Source: a virus. From it: 64,000 nucleotides of DNA. A program made the position numbers and the translations under genes. The first letter of the stretch is position 1. The number at the start of each line of letters is the position of its first letter. The stretch spans positions 1 through 64,000 of IMG/VR virus record IMGVR_UViG_3300046318_000144, one strand, 5' to 3'. This document shows positions 1 through 9,584 of the stretch, one piece after another. The notes under the pieces were generated by a model, which saw only the letters and a list, made by a program, of their open reading frames with translations, had not been told where the DNA came from and did not search any database.

Positions 1-551
1 GGAATGACATACACCTCGTCAGTATCCTGAGGGAGGTAGATTTCAAAGTCCTTATCAGCACCCTTGTCATCAAATCCCACACCCACACCGAGCATCGATG
101 CTTCCATAAGGAATGCAAATGGCTTACCTGGGTTTGCCTTAGTCATTTCTAGAGTAGAAACAAATGCACAGTTTTGTAGCGAGGCAGAGTTTTTCTGACG
201 GTTTACAAGGTCAGTCCCCATTTGGGACAAACCACGACCTGGAGGGCTCCACTTGAGGTGAAATAGGCGGTCAAAGAATTCCTTTGCCGAAGCAGCTGCC
301 TTAGCATCTGACCAAGGTAGACGCTGCTGACGAGCATAATCCTTCTGTAGAGAGTAGGTTCCGTTGGTTACACGAGCACAAACTTCTGCCCATGTCTCTT
401 TAGTTCCGTCTTCTTTCTTACGACTATATGTGCGGAGAAATGTAATCTCTCCAACGGAGTTTCCAGCGGCATCTTTAAACCCAAATGGCGACTCCTTTTC
501 TTTGTAGCTGTTGACGAACTCTTTATTGAGTTCGAAGGAATATAGTGACAT
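1..551 (-). CDS. nrdJ: Adenosylcobalamin-dependent (class II) ribonucleotide reductase, N-terminal part
   Basis: Partial gene; it starts at ATG 551 and runs off the left edge after 183 codons. The N-terminus resembles the monomeric B12-dependent ribonucleoside-triphosphate reductases (Lactobacillus leichmannii RTPR type). Visible features are an N-terminal FLRTYSR segment (38-44), a W-x-E-x-x-x-R segment (54-60) and a QNCAFVST segment whose Cys128 matches the conserved redox cysteine of the family. The enzyme reduces ribonucleotides to deoxyribonucleotides in the cytoplasm and needs host cobalamin but neither oxygen nor a second subunit. The ATG has a GAAGGCGG-like ribosome site just upstream and a 65-bp gap to the DUF3039 gene. 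The catalytic barrel and active-site cysteines lie outside the window, so activity cannot be judged. Confidence 0.85.
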   Translation of the reverse strand, partial: MSLYSFELNKEFVNSYKEKESPFGFKDAAGNSVGEITFLRTYSRKKEDGTKETWAEVCARVTNGTYSLQKDYARQQRLPWSDAKAAASAKEFFDRLFHLKWSPPGRGLSQMGTDLVNRQKNSASLQNCAFVSTLEMTKANPGKPFAFLMEASMLGVGVGFDDKGADKDFEIYLPQDTDEVYVI

Positions 552-616
552 AAGCCGCCTTCGTTAGGATGTATTTATAGAGTTATAAGTATACCTCAGC
601 CTAAGTCAGGCGAGTA

Positions 617-850
617 TTACTCACTATCTAAGAATAGTGCTTCTGCAATTTTTTTGCAACTAGGGCAAATACGCAGTTTTAAAGGGTCTCTAGATGGTAT
701 AAAGATCTTTCCACATAAGGCTATTACAGGAGTTCCCATAATATAGCCTTCTGTAACTTCAGCAGATTCAGCGTAATGAGCAAATACTTCATCACCGTTT
801 GACTCTTTAGTCTCTTCATCAACATCAGTATTTTCAAGTACAGAGACCAT
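617..850 (-). CDS. DUF3039 family protein (putative zinc-binding)
   Basis: Small acidic protein of 77 residues. From about residue 23 it matches the actinobacterial DUF3039 pattern: His25, a GTPVIALCG core with Cys46, and a C-terminal CPSC pair (Cys62/Cys65), which together look like one zinc site. The first 22 residues are Asp/Glu-rich. Function is unknown; host homologues are small cytosolic proteins found across Actinobacteria, so this gene is a strong host-lineage marker. Its ATG overlaps the stop codon of the upstream GH130-like gene in a TAATG arrangement, which implies translational coupling in one minus-strand operon ahead of nrdJ. Confidence 0.8.
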   Translation of the reverse strand: MVSVLENTDVDEETKESNGDEVFAHYAESAEVTEGYIMGTPVIALCGKIFIPSRDPLKLRICPSCKKIAEALFLDSE

Positions 851-1800
851 TAAATATCCTCTACTAAAGCTAAAACTTTATTTTTAGGTATAGAAGCAAT
901 ATGAGCAGAAATATCATTAATACCGTAGGAAATTAAAAAGTCTCCATCTTTCTCTACAATCCCAGCTGCAAACTCTATACCATTTATCTCAAATTGAAAC
1001 TCTTTACTAATACCGATTATGTAACCATTAGAGTCATATTTAGCAAACCTATGGGTATAAAATTTTTGAGTGCCAGAGTGCATGGAAAATGTTCTTCTAC
1101 TTTGATAAGTTACATTTTTTGTATACAAAGTATGAACTACAGCTATGTATGTCCCATCACCTAAATCCCAAAGGTTAGTATTCCCTCTTAGGCCACTTAA
1201 AGATTTATTAGTATTAAACTTTTGAATCAATACATTATCTTTAACTAGAGCAGTTGGACCGTACACATAGTCAAAATTTGGATTAAATTCATAAGGAGCC
1301 ATCCAATTTTTTTCTGGTCTTGCATAGTCTGGACCATCATGTTTTTTAATTAAAGTAGCAGTATTAGTTTTATGGTTGTACTTAAACAATCCAACTCTTG
1401 CATATGGAGTATGTGCCTTTTCCATAATTACTCCCGTAAACCACCAAGAGTTGTCTCTCCAAAATAATTTTGCATCTTCTACTCCGCGGTCAAACTTTAA
1501 ATCGGAGTCAAACTGAACTTGACGTAAGTTTCTTAAACTTAAGTCGTCGTTAAGTTCTGCAAACCAAACTTGGGCTTTAATTTCCCCTTGATTGGTTACT
1601 TCTAAATATCCAGTATCAAGATAAATAACATAATTACTAGAGCGTATCGTTACCGCATACCCCTCTGCTGGAGAGTAAGCAATTGACGGATTAAATGCAG
1701 ACCATGTTTTATCTTCTGGATTGACTAAACGTCTTATCTGTCTAGTCTTACCACCCAACTTATCTATTGTCGGGTAGCTTTGTTGGATTTTAGTTTTCAT
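850..1800 (-). CDS. GH130-like five-bladed beta-propeller protein (putative glycan-acting)
   Basis: 316 residues with the spaced motifs of the GH130/GH43-type five-bladed propeller fold: NPSI (37-40), an EDAKLF segment (108-113) at the place of the usual EDPR acidic motif, EKNW (163-166), GIEFAAG (274-280) and SYGIND (291-296) near the C-terminus. Family members are inverting phosphorylases or hydrolases acting on mannosides and related beta-glycans, or catalytically silent glycan binders. There is no signal peptide or membrane segment, so a cytoplasmic role is likely. It overlaps the methyltransferase stop by ATGA and is coupled to the DUF3039 gene. The fold call is fairly secure; substrate and activity are not. 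A role in modifying virion or host sugars is inference from the neighbouring methyltransferase and the fibre locus. Confidence 0.6.
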   Translation of the reverse strand: MKTKIQQSYPTIDKLGGKTRQIRRLVNPEDKTWSAFNPSIAYSPAEGYAVTIRSSNYVIYLDTGYLEVTNQGEIKAQVWFAELNDDLSLRNLRQVQFDSDLKFDRGVEDAKLFWRDNSWWFTGVIMEKAHTPYARVGLFKYNHKTNTATLIKKHDGPDYARPEKNWMAPYEFNPNFDYVYGPTALVKDNVLIQKFNTNKSLSGLRGNTNLWDLGDGTYIAVVHTLYTKNVTYQSRRTFSMHSGTQKFYTHRFAKYDSNGYIIGISKEFQFEINGIEFAAGIVEKDGDFLISYGINDISAHIASIPKNKVLALVEDI

Positions 1801-2588
1801 ACATAAATCACAGACGGGTGTCTATCCAAAACTTTAGAAGTTTTAGTTCCAACTACAAAAATATTATCTCCAAGCATACTCTCATCGTATGTATATCCAG
1901 CAATTTCTAGTCTAGGGAAATCTTCTAGTACAGGGTCTTCAAAGTTATTTTCAGTCCAAAGATTTACAGAAAACCCAGCTGCCTTAATCACCGCATCTAA
2001 AGTTATAGGGCTATATTCATAGTTGTGTCGGTATGGATTTCTATCTTTATGGTATTGCATATAGAAGTACGGTTCATAGCCCCTAAGCACTTTCCATATA
2101 GCTCTAGTACCAACACAGCTAGGGGTTGTCAGCACAAGTTTTCCACCATATTTTAAGACTCTATTAACTTCGGAAAGCATATACATAGGGTCTACATCCA
2201 TATGCTCAATTACTTCAGAACAGATTACATAATCGAACGTAGAGTCTTCAACTGGTATAGGAGTACTCTCTAAGTCAACAGAATAGCTTGTAACATTTAG
2301 TTCCTCTTCTCCCGCCTTTAAAGTTAAAGTTCCAACCTCTGGATTATTAAGATTAAAGTCAGTGACATGTATATCTAGTCCAGATACAAGTTTATTTAGA
2401 GAAATAGGTATTACATCACTAGTACCAAGCTCTAAGACTTTTCCAGAAATACCAGCGTCTAATAAAACTTCTAATGTTCTGGCATGCCTTTTAGCATGAG
2501 TAGCGTGGTATGAGCCACTAATATCTATTAGTGGCTTTAAAACATTGGTAACTTCTTTACGGATACCTTCGTATGGTCGCTTTATCAT
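1797..2588 (-). CDS. Class I SAM-dependent methyltransferase (Methyltransf_11 type)
   Basis: About 263 residues from the preferred ATG at 2588; an in-frame ATG at 2621 would add 11 residues but would overlap the divergent gene. The Rossmann-fold motifs are clear: motif I VLELGTSD, an acidic end of strand 2 (HVTDF), and motif IV/post-IV FDYVICSEVIEH, followed by VNRVLKYGGKLVLTTP, typical of small-molecule or sugar O-methyltransferases. The acceptor cannot be read from sequence. Position beside a GH130-like gene and next to the fibre cluster makes sugar or glycan methylation a reasonable hypothesis; a lipid or metabolite target is also possible. It is the first gene of a minus-strand operon ending in nrdJ. 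Confidence 0.75.
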   Translation of the reverse strand: MIKRPYEGIRKEVTNVLKPLIDISGSYHATHAKRHARTLEVLLDAGISGKVLELGTSDVIPISLNKLVSGLDIHVTDFNLNNPEVGTLTLKAGEEELNVTSYSVDLESTPIPVEDSTFDYVICSEVIEHMDVDPMYMLSEVNRVLKYGGKLVLTTPSCVGTRAIWKVLRGYEPYFYMQYHKDRNPYRHNYEYSPITLDAVIKAAGFSVNLWTENNFEDPVLEDFPRLEIAGYTYDESMLGDNIFVVGTKTSKVLDRHPSVIYV

Positions 2589-2607
2589 CTGTGTATAAAT
2601 TCTAACG

Positions 2608-2613
2608 TATAAT
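2608..2613 (+). promoter_or_regulatory. -10 promoter element, leaderless start for the DUF7455-like gene
   Basis: A perfect TATAAT hexamer ends 6 nt before the ATG at 2620, so transcription should begin at the A of the start codon. No Shine-Dalgarno lies between. A convincing -35 at 16-18 bp is not visible. The 31-bp gap to ATG 2588 must also hold the divergent promoter of the methyltransferase operon. Confidence 0.55.
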
Positions 2614-2619
2614 AAAAAC

Positions 2620-2823
2620 ATGAAGCCAGAGATAGAAGATACCGACTATCAACTTACAGCCCAAGACCGCTGCGATGTCTGTCAAGCACAGGCATACGTA
2701 CATGTCGTTTTAGAGTCTGGAGACTTGCTTTTCTGCCTTCACCACTTCAATGAATATAAAGATGTACTAGAACCTATAGCACTAAAAATTATTGATGAAT
2801 CGAGTCGTTTACTGGTAAGATAG
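2620..2823 (+). CDS. DUF7455-like small zinc protein
   Basis: 67 residues. Cys18-x2-Cys21 and Cys39/His42 (in FCLHH) give a CxxC...CxxH zinc site, with an AQAYVHVVLESG strand between them. This matches the small actinobacterial DUF7455-type proteins that are often encoded near sigma factor genes; their role is unknown. The gene is divergent from the methyltransferase operon and precedes the fibre cluster. Its start is supported by a -10 element placed for a leaderless transcript. The assignment rests on pattern resemblance, not on a search. Confidence 0.65.
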   Translation: MKPEIEDTDYQLTAQDRCDVCQAQAYVHVVLESGDLLFCLHHFNEYKDVLEPIALKIIDESSRLLVR

Positions 2824-2843
2824 TCAGTTTACTCTCCAGAGTC

Positions 2844-2867
2844 ATTGTACCCCCTTTGAGGTACAAT
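2844..2867 (+). promoter_or_regulatory. Inverted repeat overlapping a GGTACAAT promoter motif
   Basis: ATTGTACC (2844-2851) and GGTACAAT (2860-2867) form a perfect 8-bp inverted repeat with an 8-nt spacer. The right arm is itself a GGTA(A/C)AAT motif with TACAAT as -10 hexamer, about 34 nt before the first fibre-locus gene at 2901. It could be a promoter with an overlapping operator, or a hairpin ending the upstream gene; no U-tract follows. Confidence 0.5.
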
Positions 2868-2900
2868 AGTTATGACCTGTATCCCCTGCGAGAGAAGCAT

Positions 2901-3260
2901 ATGACTGCGCCAGCTGGACTATATAACATATCAGCCAAGCAAGGCTCAACTTTTTCACGCTCAATTGTCTGGGTAGATCCTAGGAAAAAGCCAATTCGTT
3001 TAAGAGGCTATACCGCAAGGATGCAGGTTAGACCGATAGAGAATAGTTCTACAGTAATTATTGAACTAACTACTGAAAATGGAAGAATATCTCTAGGAGA
3101 ATCTAACGGGACAATCACCCTATCCATATCATCATCGGTCACTCAAACCTTATTAGAAGGTAAATATGTATATGACCTAGAGCTTGTAGCTCCAGGGTCG
3201 GGAAAAGTATACAAACTAGTTCGCGGTAATTTTGTTGTAATCCCAGAGGTGACTTACTAA
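2901..3260 (+). CDS. LtfC/p132-like beta-sandwich baseplate or fibre-attachment protein
   Basis: 119 residues from ATG 2901, which follows a purine-rich GAGAGAAG. An in-frame TTG at 2856 is rejected because it falls in the promoter region and because the paralogue at 19358 is also exactly 119 residues. Shared motifs are QGSTFSRSI, a GYTARMQVR strand, a TTENGRIS turn, YVYDLEL and a C-terminal EVTY/EVTR. This pattern recurs in phage tail proteins annotated as the LtfC/p132/Gp6 beta-sandwich domain. It lies directly upstream of, and translationally coupled to, the first collagen-like fibre, so it probably links that fibre to the tail. The family name is from memory of the pattern; the fold call is moderate. 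Confidence 0.6.
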   Translation: MTAPAGLYNISAKQGSTFSRSIVWVDPRKKPIRLRGYTARMQVRPIENSSTVIIELTTENGRISLGESNGTITLSISSSVTQTLLEGKYVYDLELVAPGSGKVYKLVRGNFVVIPEVTY

Positions 3261-6200
3261 TGAGTATAGGCGACAGCCCTAATGGTGTGGTACAAGGTAA
3301 GTATGCCCAAAAAGTCACAATAAGTTCTGGTGGTCCTCAGGGTGAAGTTGGTCCAACTGGCCCAACTGGTGCAGCCTCGACAGTCACAGGTCCGACTGGT
3401 GCTACAGGTGCAACAGGCCCAACTGGTGCAACAGGTGCAGCATCAACTGTTACTGGACCTACAGGTGCAACGGGTGCAACGGGAGCTACTGGATTACAAG
3501 GTACAACAGGTCCTACTGGTCCAACTGGTGCTCAGGGTATTCAAGGTTCTACAGGATACACTGGTCCCACGGGAGCAACTGGTGCAACTGGACCACAGGG
3601 TGCAAATGGTGCAACGGGTGCTACTGGTGCAAATGGTGCAACGGGTGCTACTGGTGCAACTGGACCGCAAGGCATTCAAGGTGCAACTGGTCCTACTGGA
3701 GCCACAGGACCAACGGGTGCTACAGGTGCTCAAGGAATTCAAGGATCGACAGGTCCTCAAGGTGTTCAAGGATTACAAGGTGTTCAAGGTATACAGGGCG
3801 TAACAGGTCCAACAGGTGCTCAGGGTATACAGGGTGTAACTGGCCCTACTGGTCCAACGGGAGCCCAAGGCATCCAAGGTGCAACGGGTGCAACTGGAGC
3901 TCAGGGAGCTCAGGGGGCCCAAGGCATCCAAGGTGTTCAAGGTATACAGGGCGTAACAGGTCCAACAGGTGCTCAGGGTATACAGGGTGTAACTGGCCCT
4001 ACAGGTGCACAAGGAGTAACAGGTCCACAAGGAAATCAAGGAGAAGTAGGTCCAACTGGGGCACAAGGCCCAGAAGGTCCTCAAGGTGTTCAGGGTGATG
4101 CAGGTCCTCAAGGTATTCAAGGTGAGACTGGGCCAACTGGTGCAACAGGTCCAACAGGTGCAGTTGGCGAGATAGGTCCAACTGGGTCTGACGCACTATG
4201 GAACTTCACTGGTGCATATAATCTTGGTGCATCCTATGCGGTCGGAGACGTTGCTACCTACGACGGTCGCACGTGGTACCGAATCAATTCCAATGGAGGA
4301 AATACTGGAGATACTCCATCAGAAGGAATATTCTGGACTTTAATTGCTGACCAAGGTGCGACAGGCCTAACTGGTGCTGCAGGAGAACCAGGTGCAGATG
4401 GTGCAACAGGTCCCACGGGAGCACAAGGAATTCAAGGTGCAACTGGAGCACAAGGTGAAACTGGTGCAACAGGTCCAACAGGAGCACAAGGTCCGACTGG
4501 TGCGCAAGGTTCGCAAGGCATCCAAGGCGTAACTGGTCCGACTGGAGCAACTGGTGCTGATGGCTATATCGGTGCAGATGGCGCAACTGGACCTACAGGT
4601 CCAACAGGTGCAACAGGAGCTGCTAGTACGGTCACAGGTCCTACAGGTGCTACGGGTGCAACAGGTGCATCTGGTGTAATTAGTGTAACTGGGCCGATTA
4701 CTAATACTGGAACAAGTACTAGTGCTGTCATTGGTATAGAGGCCTCTTCTGATGATATTGCAAATTATGTAGTTCAAAGAGATGCAGATAAAACCGCATC
4801 TATAGGTGGATTACAGATAGATACAGCCGCTACCCCTACCCCAGGGGTGGGAAAGCTGATCTGGGATGCTGACCAAGGAACTCTTCAATTTGGTCTTACT
4901 GGCGGGAATGTAAATCTCCAAATTGGACAAGAGCAAGTAGCTCTCGTGCGAAACGGCGAGTCAACAGGTATGACGGTAGGTCAAGTAGTCTACCTATCAG
5001 GTGCTCAGGGGGACCACCCAGTAGTTAAGCTAGCCTACAACACATCAGATGCTACATCATCTAAAACTTTTGGTATGGTTTCAGAACCAATTGCATCTGG
5101 TCAACTAGGCTACGTAACTGTAAGAGGTACAGTTAATGGTTTAAACATGGGAGCCTACACAGCGGGGGATGTCCTTTGGCTTGGAGCAACTCCTGGAACA
5201 TTTACTACTACTAAAGCAGTAGCACCAAATCACTTGGTATTTGTGGGTGTAGTTCAAAAAGCAAATTCAGGTAATGGTGGAGTATACGTATTACCACAAA
5301 ACGGCTACGAGCTAGACGAATTACATAACGTATTAATCTCTGATATCCAAAACAATGAAGTTCTGACATATGAGTCATCAACTGGTGTATGGAAAAATAA
5401 ACCATCTCCGACAGGTCCAACTGGACCTACTGGACCACAGGGGCCAGAAGGAACTTCAATCACCTTTAAGGGAACTGTAGCCACAGTAGGAGATCTTCCA
5501 GCTACTGGTAATACAATTAATGATGCTTGGATTGTAGATGCCGATGGTGATTTGTATGTCTGGGATGGAGCCCTACCTTGGCATAACGTAGGTCAGATTG
5601 TTGGTCCTCAAGGTCCAACAGGTGCAGACGGTGCGACGGGTCCTACAGGTGCAACGGGTATTCAAGGCCCAACAGGACCGACTGGTCCTCAGGGTTATCT
5701 AGGAGATACTGGACCAATAGGACCTACTGGTGCAACTGGTGCAACTGGAGCTACGGGCGCGACTGGTGCTCAAGGCATTCAAGGTGTAACTGGTCCAACA
5801 GGTGCAACTGGTATTCAAGGTCCAACAGGACCGACAGGTGCTCAGGGTATACAGGGTGTAACAGGTCCAACAGGTGCTCAAGGCGTAACTGGTCCTACAG
5901 GTGCGACTGGTGCGCAAGGTCCTCAGGGTGCTCAGGGCATTCAAGGTGAGATTGGTGCAACTGGACCGACAGGTGCTCAAGGAATTCAAGGACCTACTGG
6001 TGCAACTGGTGCAACTGGACCTACTGGTGCAACAGGTGCTCAGGGTATACAGGGTGTGACAGGGCCAACTGGTGCGACTGGACCAACAGGTGCTACAGGT
6101 GTACAGGGAATTCAAGGAGAAACAGGTCCAACGGGTGCTACAGGTCCAACAGGACCGACAGGTGCTCAGGGTATACAGGGTGTAACAGGTCCTACGGGTG

Positions 6201-7201
6201 CTACGGGAGCTACTGGAGCACAAGGTCCGCAGGGTGCTCAAGGCATTCAAGGTGAGGTCGGTGCAACTGGACCTACGGGTGCGCAGGGGGCGACTGGTCC
6301 TACAGGAGCCACAGGACTTCAAGGTGCAACTGGAGCAACTGGAGCAACTGGAGCTACAGGAGTAACAGGTCCCACGGGAGCAACTGGTGTACAGGGTCCA
6401 CAGGGTGATCAAGGTATTCAGGGTGTAGCTGGTGCAACTGGCGCTACTGGGCCCACTGGTCCTACAGGAGCCACAGGACTTCAAGGTGCAACTGGAGCAA
6501 CTGGAGCAACTGGAGCTACAGGAGTAACAGGTCCCACGGGAGCAACTGGTGTACAGGGTGTTCAAGGTATCCAAGGTATTCAAGGATTGCAAGGAGCTAC
6601 AGGTCCTACGGGTGCTACGGGTGCAACGGGCGCGACAGGACCGACAGGTGCTCAGGGTATACAGGGTGTAACAGGTCCTACGGGTGCTACGGGTGCAACA
6701 GGTGCAGACGGCTCATATTATGTAGGTACGACTGCACCACTATCACCAGTAGAGGGTGATATCTGGTTTAACTCTGAGACAGTGCGTCAATACACTTACT
6801 ATGACGGTTTTTGGATTGAAGCTTCATCTAATAAAGTTGGCCCAGAGGGTGAACCATCTATTACTGTAGAGTCTCAGTCGGATTGGACGGGAGCAGTATC
6901 ACTATCAATAACTGATACTTTCCATACCTTCCTCAGACGTAGATTGACTGGGAATACAACAGTAACCATGGATAGTGGTCTTTCAGGAAAATCTTACTTT
7001 TTTACTTTAGAACTCCAACAAGATTCTACGGGAAGTAGAACAATAATTCTAAAAAATGTAAGAACCACTTTTGGAACCGCATTAATACTATCAACAGCTG
7101 CTAACTCTGTAGATGTAATTAGAGTTGAATGGAACGGTACTTTTTGGACTGCATACCTAAGCGGTATTCAAACATCAATACCATCAAGTTGGGTAGCATA
7201 A
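3260..7201 (+). CDS. Collagen-like tail fibre protein with CBM-like module
   Basis: 1313 residues, mostly Gly-X-Thr/Gly-X-Gln triplets (GPTGATG, GAQGIQG). Order: short N-terminus; collagen tract to about residue 308; a compact module (310-363) with the Y-x-x-GD-V-x-Y-x-G-x-x-W spacing of CBM5/12 chitin-binding-like modules; a second tract; a beta-rich domain (about 473-713) that has a counterpart in the 16173 gene; a VGDLPATGN...VGQIVG module (732-782); a long third tract; and a beta tip (about 1152-1313). It is expected to form trimeric triple helices as a long flexible virion fibre. Its ATG overlaps the preceding stop (TAATG). It contains a 105-nt exact duplication. Receptor specificity is unknown. 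Confidence 0.8.
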   Translation: MSIGDSPNGVVQGKYAQKVTISSGGPQGEVGPTGPTGAASTVTGPTGATGATGPTGATGAASTVTGPTGATGATGATGLQGTTGPTGPTGAQGIQGSTGYTGPTGATGATGPQGANGATGATGANGATGATGATGPQGIQGATGPTGATGPTGATGAQGIQGSTGPQGVQGLQGVQGIQGVTGPTGAQGIQGVTGPTGPTGAQGIQGATGATGAQGAQGAQGIQGVQGIQGVTGPTGAQGIQGVTGPTGAQGVTGPQGNQGEVGPTGAQGPEGPQGVQGDAGPQGIQGETGPTGATGPTGAVGEIGPTGSDALWNFTGAYNLGASYAVGDVATYDGRTWYRINSNGGNTGDTPSEGIFWTLIADQGATGLTGAAGEPGADGATGPTGAQGIQGATGAQGETGATGPTGAQGPTGAQGSQGIQGVTGPTGATGADGYIGADGATGPTGPTGATGAASTVTGPTGATGATGASGVISVTGPITNTGTSTSAVIGIEASSDDIANYVVQRDADKTASIGGLQIDTAATPTPGVGKLIWDADQGTLQFGLTGGNVNLQIGQEQVALVRNGESTGMTVGQVVYLSGAQGDHPVVKLAYNTSDATSSKTFGMVSEPIASGQLGYVTVRGTVNGLNMGAYTAGDVLWLGATPGTFTTTKAVAPNHLVFVGVVQKANSGNGGVYVLPQNGYELDELHNVLISDIQNNEVLTYESSTGVWKNKPSPTGPTGPTGPQGPEGTSITFKGTVATVGDLPATGNTINDAWIVDADGDLYVWDGALPWHNVGQIVGPQGPTGADGATGPTGATGIQGPTGPTGPQGYLGDTGPIGPTGATGATGATGATGAQGIQGVTGPTGATGIQGPTGPTGAQGIQGVTGPTGAQGVTGPTGATGAQGPQGAQGIQGEIGATGPTGAQGIQGPTGATGATGPTGATGAQGIQGVTGPTGATGPTGATGVQGIQGETGPTGATGPTGPTGAQGIQGVTGPTGATGATGAQGPQGAQGIQGEVGATGPTGAQGATGPTGATGLQGATGATGATGATGVTGPTGATGVQGPQGDQGIQGVAGATGATGPTGPTGATGLQGATGATGATGATGVTGPTGATGVQGVQGIQGIQGLQGATGPTGATGATGATGPTGAQGIQGVTGPTGATGATGADGSYYVGTTAPLSPVEGDIWFNSETVRQYTYYDGFWIEASSNKVGPEGEPSITVESQSDWTGAVSLSITDTFHTFLRRRLTGNTTVTMDSGLSGKSYFFTLELQQDSTGSRTIILKNVRTTFGTALILSTAANSVDVIRVEWNGTFWTAYLSGIQTSIPSSWVA
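6293..6397 (+). repeat. 105-nt exact direct repeat, copy 1
   Basis: Identical over 105 nt to 6455-6559, with a 162-nt (54-codon) period inside the collagen tract of the first fibre gene. The period keeps both reading frame and Gly-X-Y register, which indicates recent unequal recombination or slippage. Confidence 0.9.
6455..6559 (+). repeat. 105-nt exact direct repeat, copy 2
   Basis: Second copy of the block at 6293-6397. Identity includes synonymous positions, so duplication is recent relative to divergence among the other collagen repeats. Confidence 0.9.
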
Positions 7202-7202
7202 T

Positions 7203-7682
7203 ATGTTTATACAGCAGATAATAAATCAGTACCCACCGACACCAGATACTGCTCTAGGCTGGGCAGCTACTAGAACAATATCTAGCAATGCCGCCGTCCC
7301 AGTTGGATGTCCAAATAGCTATGCAATAAAAGTTCCAATGTATGACATGAGATTTGACCCTATGTCAAACTTTTTCTCAACCAGACTAGGGTCTCAAGGA
7401 TTAATAATTGAAGGGTATGCAATAGCAGAGTCAGCAGCAAGCTCGATGATGGACATATTTATTAGATTTGGTGATACCTACAGCAACACTATACCTAATG
7501 GATATAACGCCTCTGGGATTGTCAGACTAGATAAAACAAACTACACAACGTGGAAGTATTTTAGGGCCTATGTAGGGGGAACTATCCCCAGCAACGGGAC
7601 ACCTAAAGTAAGTATAAATATGAATAGTGCCCCGTCTCAGGGTTGGTGGGTCAGCGGTTTGACAGTCAGGCAGGTACAGTAG
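7203..7682 (+). CDS. Small beta-rich fibre-locus protein, unknown
   Basis: 159 residues, no recognised family. No collagen triplets, signal peptide or membrane segment. Aromatic-rich short segments (MDIFIRFG, WKYFRAYVGG) and a C-terminal GWWVSGLTVRQ resemble carbohydrate-binding or other beta-sandwich tips, and many homologue-free fibre tips look like this. It begins 1 nt after the stop of the large collagen-like fibre and ends against the next fibre gene, so it is co-translated with them. It could be a separate tip subunit or fibre-associated adhesin; this is inferred from context. Confidence 0.6.
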   Translation: MFIQQIINQYPPTPDTALGWAATRTISSNAAVPVGCPNSYAIKVPMYDMRFDPMSNFFSTRLGSQGLIIEGYAIAESAASSMMDIFIRFGDTYSNTIPNGYNASGIVRLDKTNYTTWKYFRAYVGGTIPSNGTPKVSINMNSAPSQGWWVSGLTVRQVQ

Positions 7683-9584
7683 ATGGCAGCAGTAGATTTT
7701 CCCAACTCACCCAGTGTAGGTAATACCTTTAGTAGTGGTGGTAGAACTTGGATATGGACTGGAGTTGTCTGGAACTCAGTAGATACTGACACAGTAACTG
7801 GCCCTACTGGCCCTCAAGGTCCTACAGGTCCGACTGGTGCAACTGGAGCTACAGGTCCAACTGGAGCAGCAAGCACGGTTACTGGACCAACTGGTGCTAC
7901 GGGAGCTCAGGGTGTAACTGGTCCTACGGGCGCGACTGGACCATCTGGAGTATTTACAACAGAGCCAACATCACCAGTAGCTGGAGATCTTTGGTATATA
8001 GAAAATGCATATACCTACCCAGCTGAATACCAAAATACAAATGCTGGTTCAGAGGGAACTACATATTTACCAAATAGTCCTGTAAATATAGTTTCTTTAG
8101 GTACTCAATACACTAGTGCTTCTTCAAATTTCACTGATGGTACATTAGGAAACGGTTATTGGGAATTTACCCTACCATTTAATGTTTCATATAATGGAGC
8201 ATCTTACAACAAAATATACGTCTCAACAAACTCATTTATAACATTTGGAGCAGGACATACAGGATATGGTGGCTTCCTAAGCCCATCTTTTCCCCCACTA
8301 CCTAAGATACTCATCTCAGCCCCCTCATTTGGAAGCTGCGAGAGCGTTTATTTCTATAGCTCGGCTACTTCCTGGATGATTAGGTTCGAGGGTTATCAAT
8401 ATAATGAATTAACTGGACTCCCAAACACATGGCAAATCTCATCAACTAGTGCTAACCCAAATATTTATAAAATTGATTTCATAAATTCATTAGATAACTA
8501 TGCAACAACAGGTGCATTTAGTGAAAAAGATTTACTAACAGAATATACTTTTGATCCAAGCTCTATCAATGTACCAGGATCTGTAAATCTTATAGTAAAT
8601 GGTACTCAAGTAACGCCAGGCGGGTCATTAGGAGTAATTAAAGAATACTCAGGTACCGAGTGGAGAGTAGTTACACCTCATATAGATCGTAGTCCAGTTT
8701 CTGGTATACATACCTCTATTCCTGGAACTAGTTCATCTCTACAGGTTACAGTTGATCGTGCTGGAGTAGACCTTATAGGTGGTATATATGGTTTTAATGG
8801 TGATGACCTTTTCACCACATCCATAGGACGTTACTCTAACTATAGAGGTATATATAATCTAGCTCTAGGACATAGCGCACTCAGGTACAACGTAAGTGGT
8901 AATTACAATACTGCAGCTGGAATAGAGTCATTTTCCAGTAATATCAGTGGTAGCCATAGCGTAGCTATTGGGTTTAGTGCCCTGAGCTATAGCTCTACTG
9001 GCTATGAGAACACAGTAATAGGTTCACTAGCTGCTCAGCTACTTACGAGTGGTCACAATAACGTAATTATTGGATATCAGTCTGGAAGTGTACTAGATAC
9101 TACACACAGTTCAGTAATAATTGGAGATTATGCAGCTTCAGATTTTGCTGGTCTTGGAGAAGCTACATTAGCAGAAAATAACACAATTATCGGCTACTCT
9201 GCCGTCACGCATGGTGCTGGTTATGGTAATACAGTTCTTGGAAATTTCTCTGGCGGAGCCTATGAGACCTCGGGAACCGTTGGTATAGGTAATGAAAATA
9301 CACTAGTTGGTATGTATGCTGGTCAAGATGGTGCTGGTAATAGCAATACATATATCGGAGTTGGAGCTGGATCTAACTCAGGTGATACAGCCAGTGGAAA
9401 CGTTTTCCTCGGCTGGGGAGCTGGAGGATCTGAATCAGGTTCAAATAAGTTAATTATTGACAATGCTGGCCTAGCAATAAATCCACTAGTTTATGGAGAA
9501 TTTGATCCAACTGGCAATATGAATGCATACGTAAGAATTAATGGAGCTTTTAGAGCAAATATTATTAGTGGAGGAACACCTTAA
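7683..9584 (+). CDS. Tail fibre: FPNSPSVG anchor, short collagen tract, YadA-head-like repeats
   Basis: 633 residues. Residues 1-38 (DFPNSPSVG...WIWTG.VWN) are the anchor module also found at the start of the 16173 and 23932 genes. A short Gly-X-Thr tract (about 39-90) follows, then a beta domain, then from about residue 385 to 610 a ladder of N-T/V-x-x-G-x-x-A repeats ([47 protein letters not shown]). That periodicity matches the beta-roll head repeats of YadA-like trimeric adhesins, so the tip is probably a trimeric left-handed roll. It is coupled to neighbours on both sides (ATG directly after a stop). Likely an adsorption fibre; receptor unknown. Confidence 0.75.
   Translation: MAAVDFPNSPSVGNTFSSGGRTWIWTGVVWNSVDTDTVTGPTGPQGPTGPTGATGATGPTGAASTVTGPTGATGAQGVTGPTGATGPSGVFTTEPTSPVAGDLWYIENAYTYPAEYQNTNAGSEGTTYLPNSPVNIVSLGTQYTSASSNFTDGTLGNGYWEFTLPFNVSYNGASYNKIYVSTNSFITFGAGHTGYGGFLSPSFPPLPKILISAPSFGSCESVYFYSSATSWMIRFEGYQYNELTGLPNTWQISSTSANPNIYKIDFINSLDNYATTGAFSEKDLLTEYTFDPSSINVPGSVNLIVNGTQVTPGGSLGVIKEYSGTEWRVVTPHIDRSPVSGIHTSIPGTSSSLQVTVDRAGVDLIGGIYGFNGDDLFTTSIGRYSNYRGIYNLALGHSALRYNVSGNYNTAAGIESFSSNISGSHSVAIGFSALSYSSTGYENTVIGSLAAQLLTSGHNNVIIGYQSGSVLDTTHSSVIIGDYAASDFAGLGEATLAENNTIIGYSAVTHGAGYGNTVLGNFSGGAYETSGTVGIGNENTLVGMYAGQDGAGNSNTYIGVGAGSNSGDTASGNVFLGWGAGGSESGSNKLIIDNAGLAINPLVYGEFDPTGNMNAYVRINGAFRANIISGGTP

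Noticed and set aside
2856-2900. Extended N-terminus of the LtfC-like protein from TTG 2856
   Set aside because: It overlaps the promoter palindrome, and the paralogue at 19358 is the same length when ATG 2901 is used.
3494-4777. Long open frames on the minus strand and in other plus frames within collagen-coding regions
   Set aside because: They translate to low-complexity Cys/Ser/Thr or Leu/Gln/Val runs that mirror the GGT-CCN-ACN repeat; no starts, ribosome sites or domains.
5699-6592. 297-codon antisense frame
   Set aside because: Composition is the reverse complement of the collagen repeat (repeating Ser-Cys-Thr), so it is a shadow of the fibre gene.
3345-6720. Tandem repeats that could be taken for a CRISPR or minisatellite array
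   Set aside because: The repeats follow a 9-nt Gly-X-Y codon register in an open frame with variable units; there are no unique spacers of constant length.
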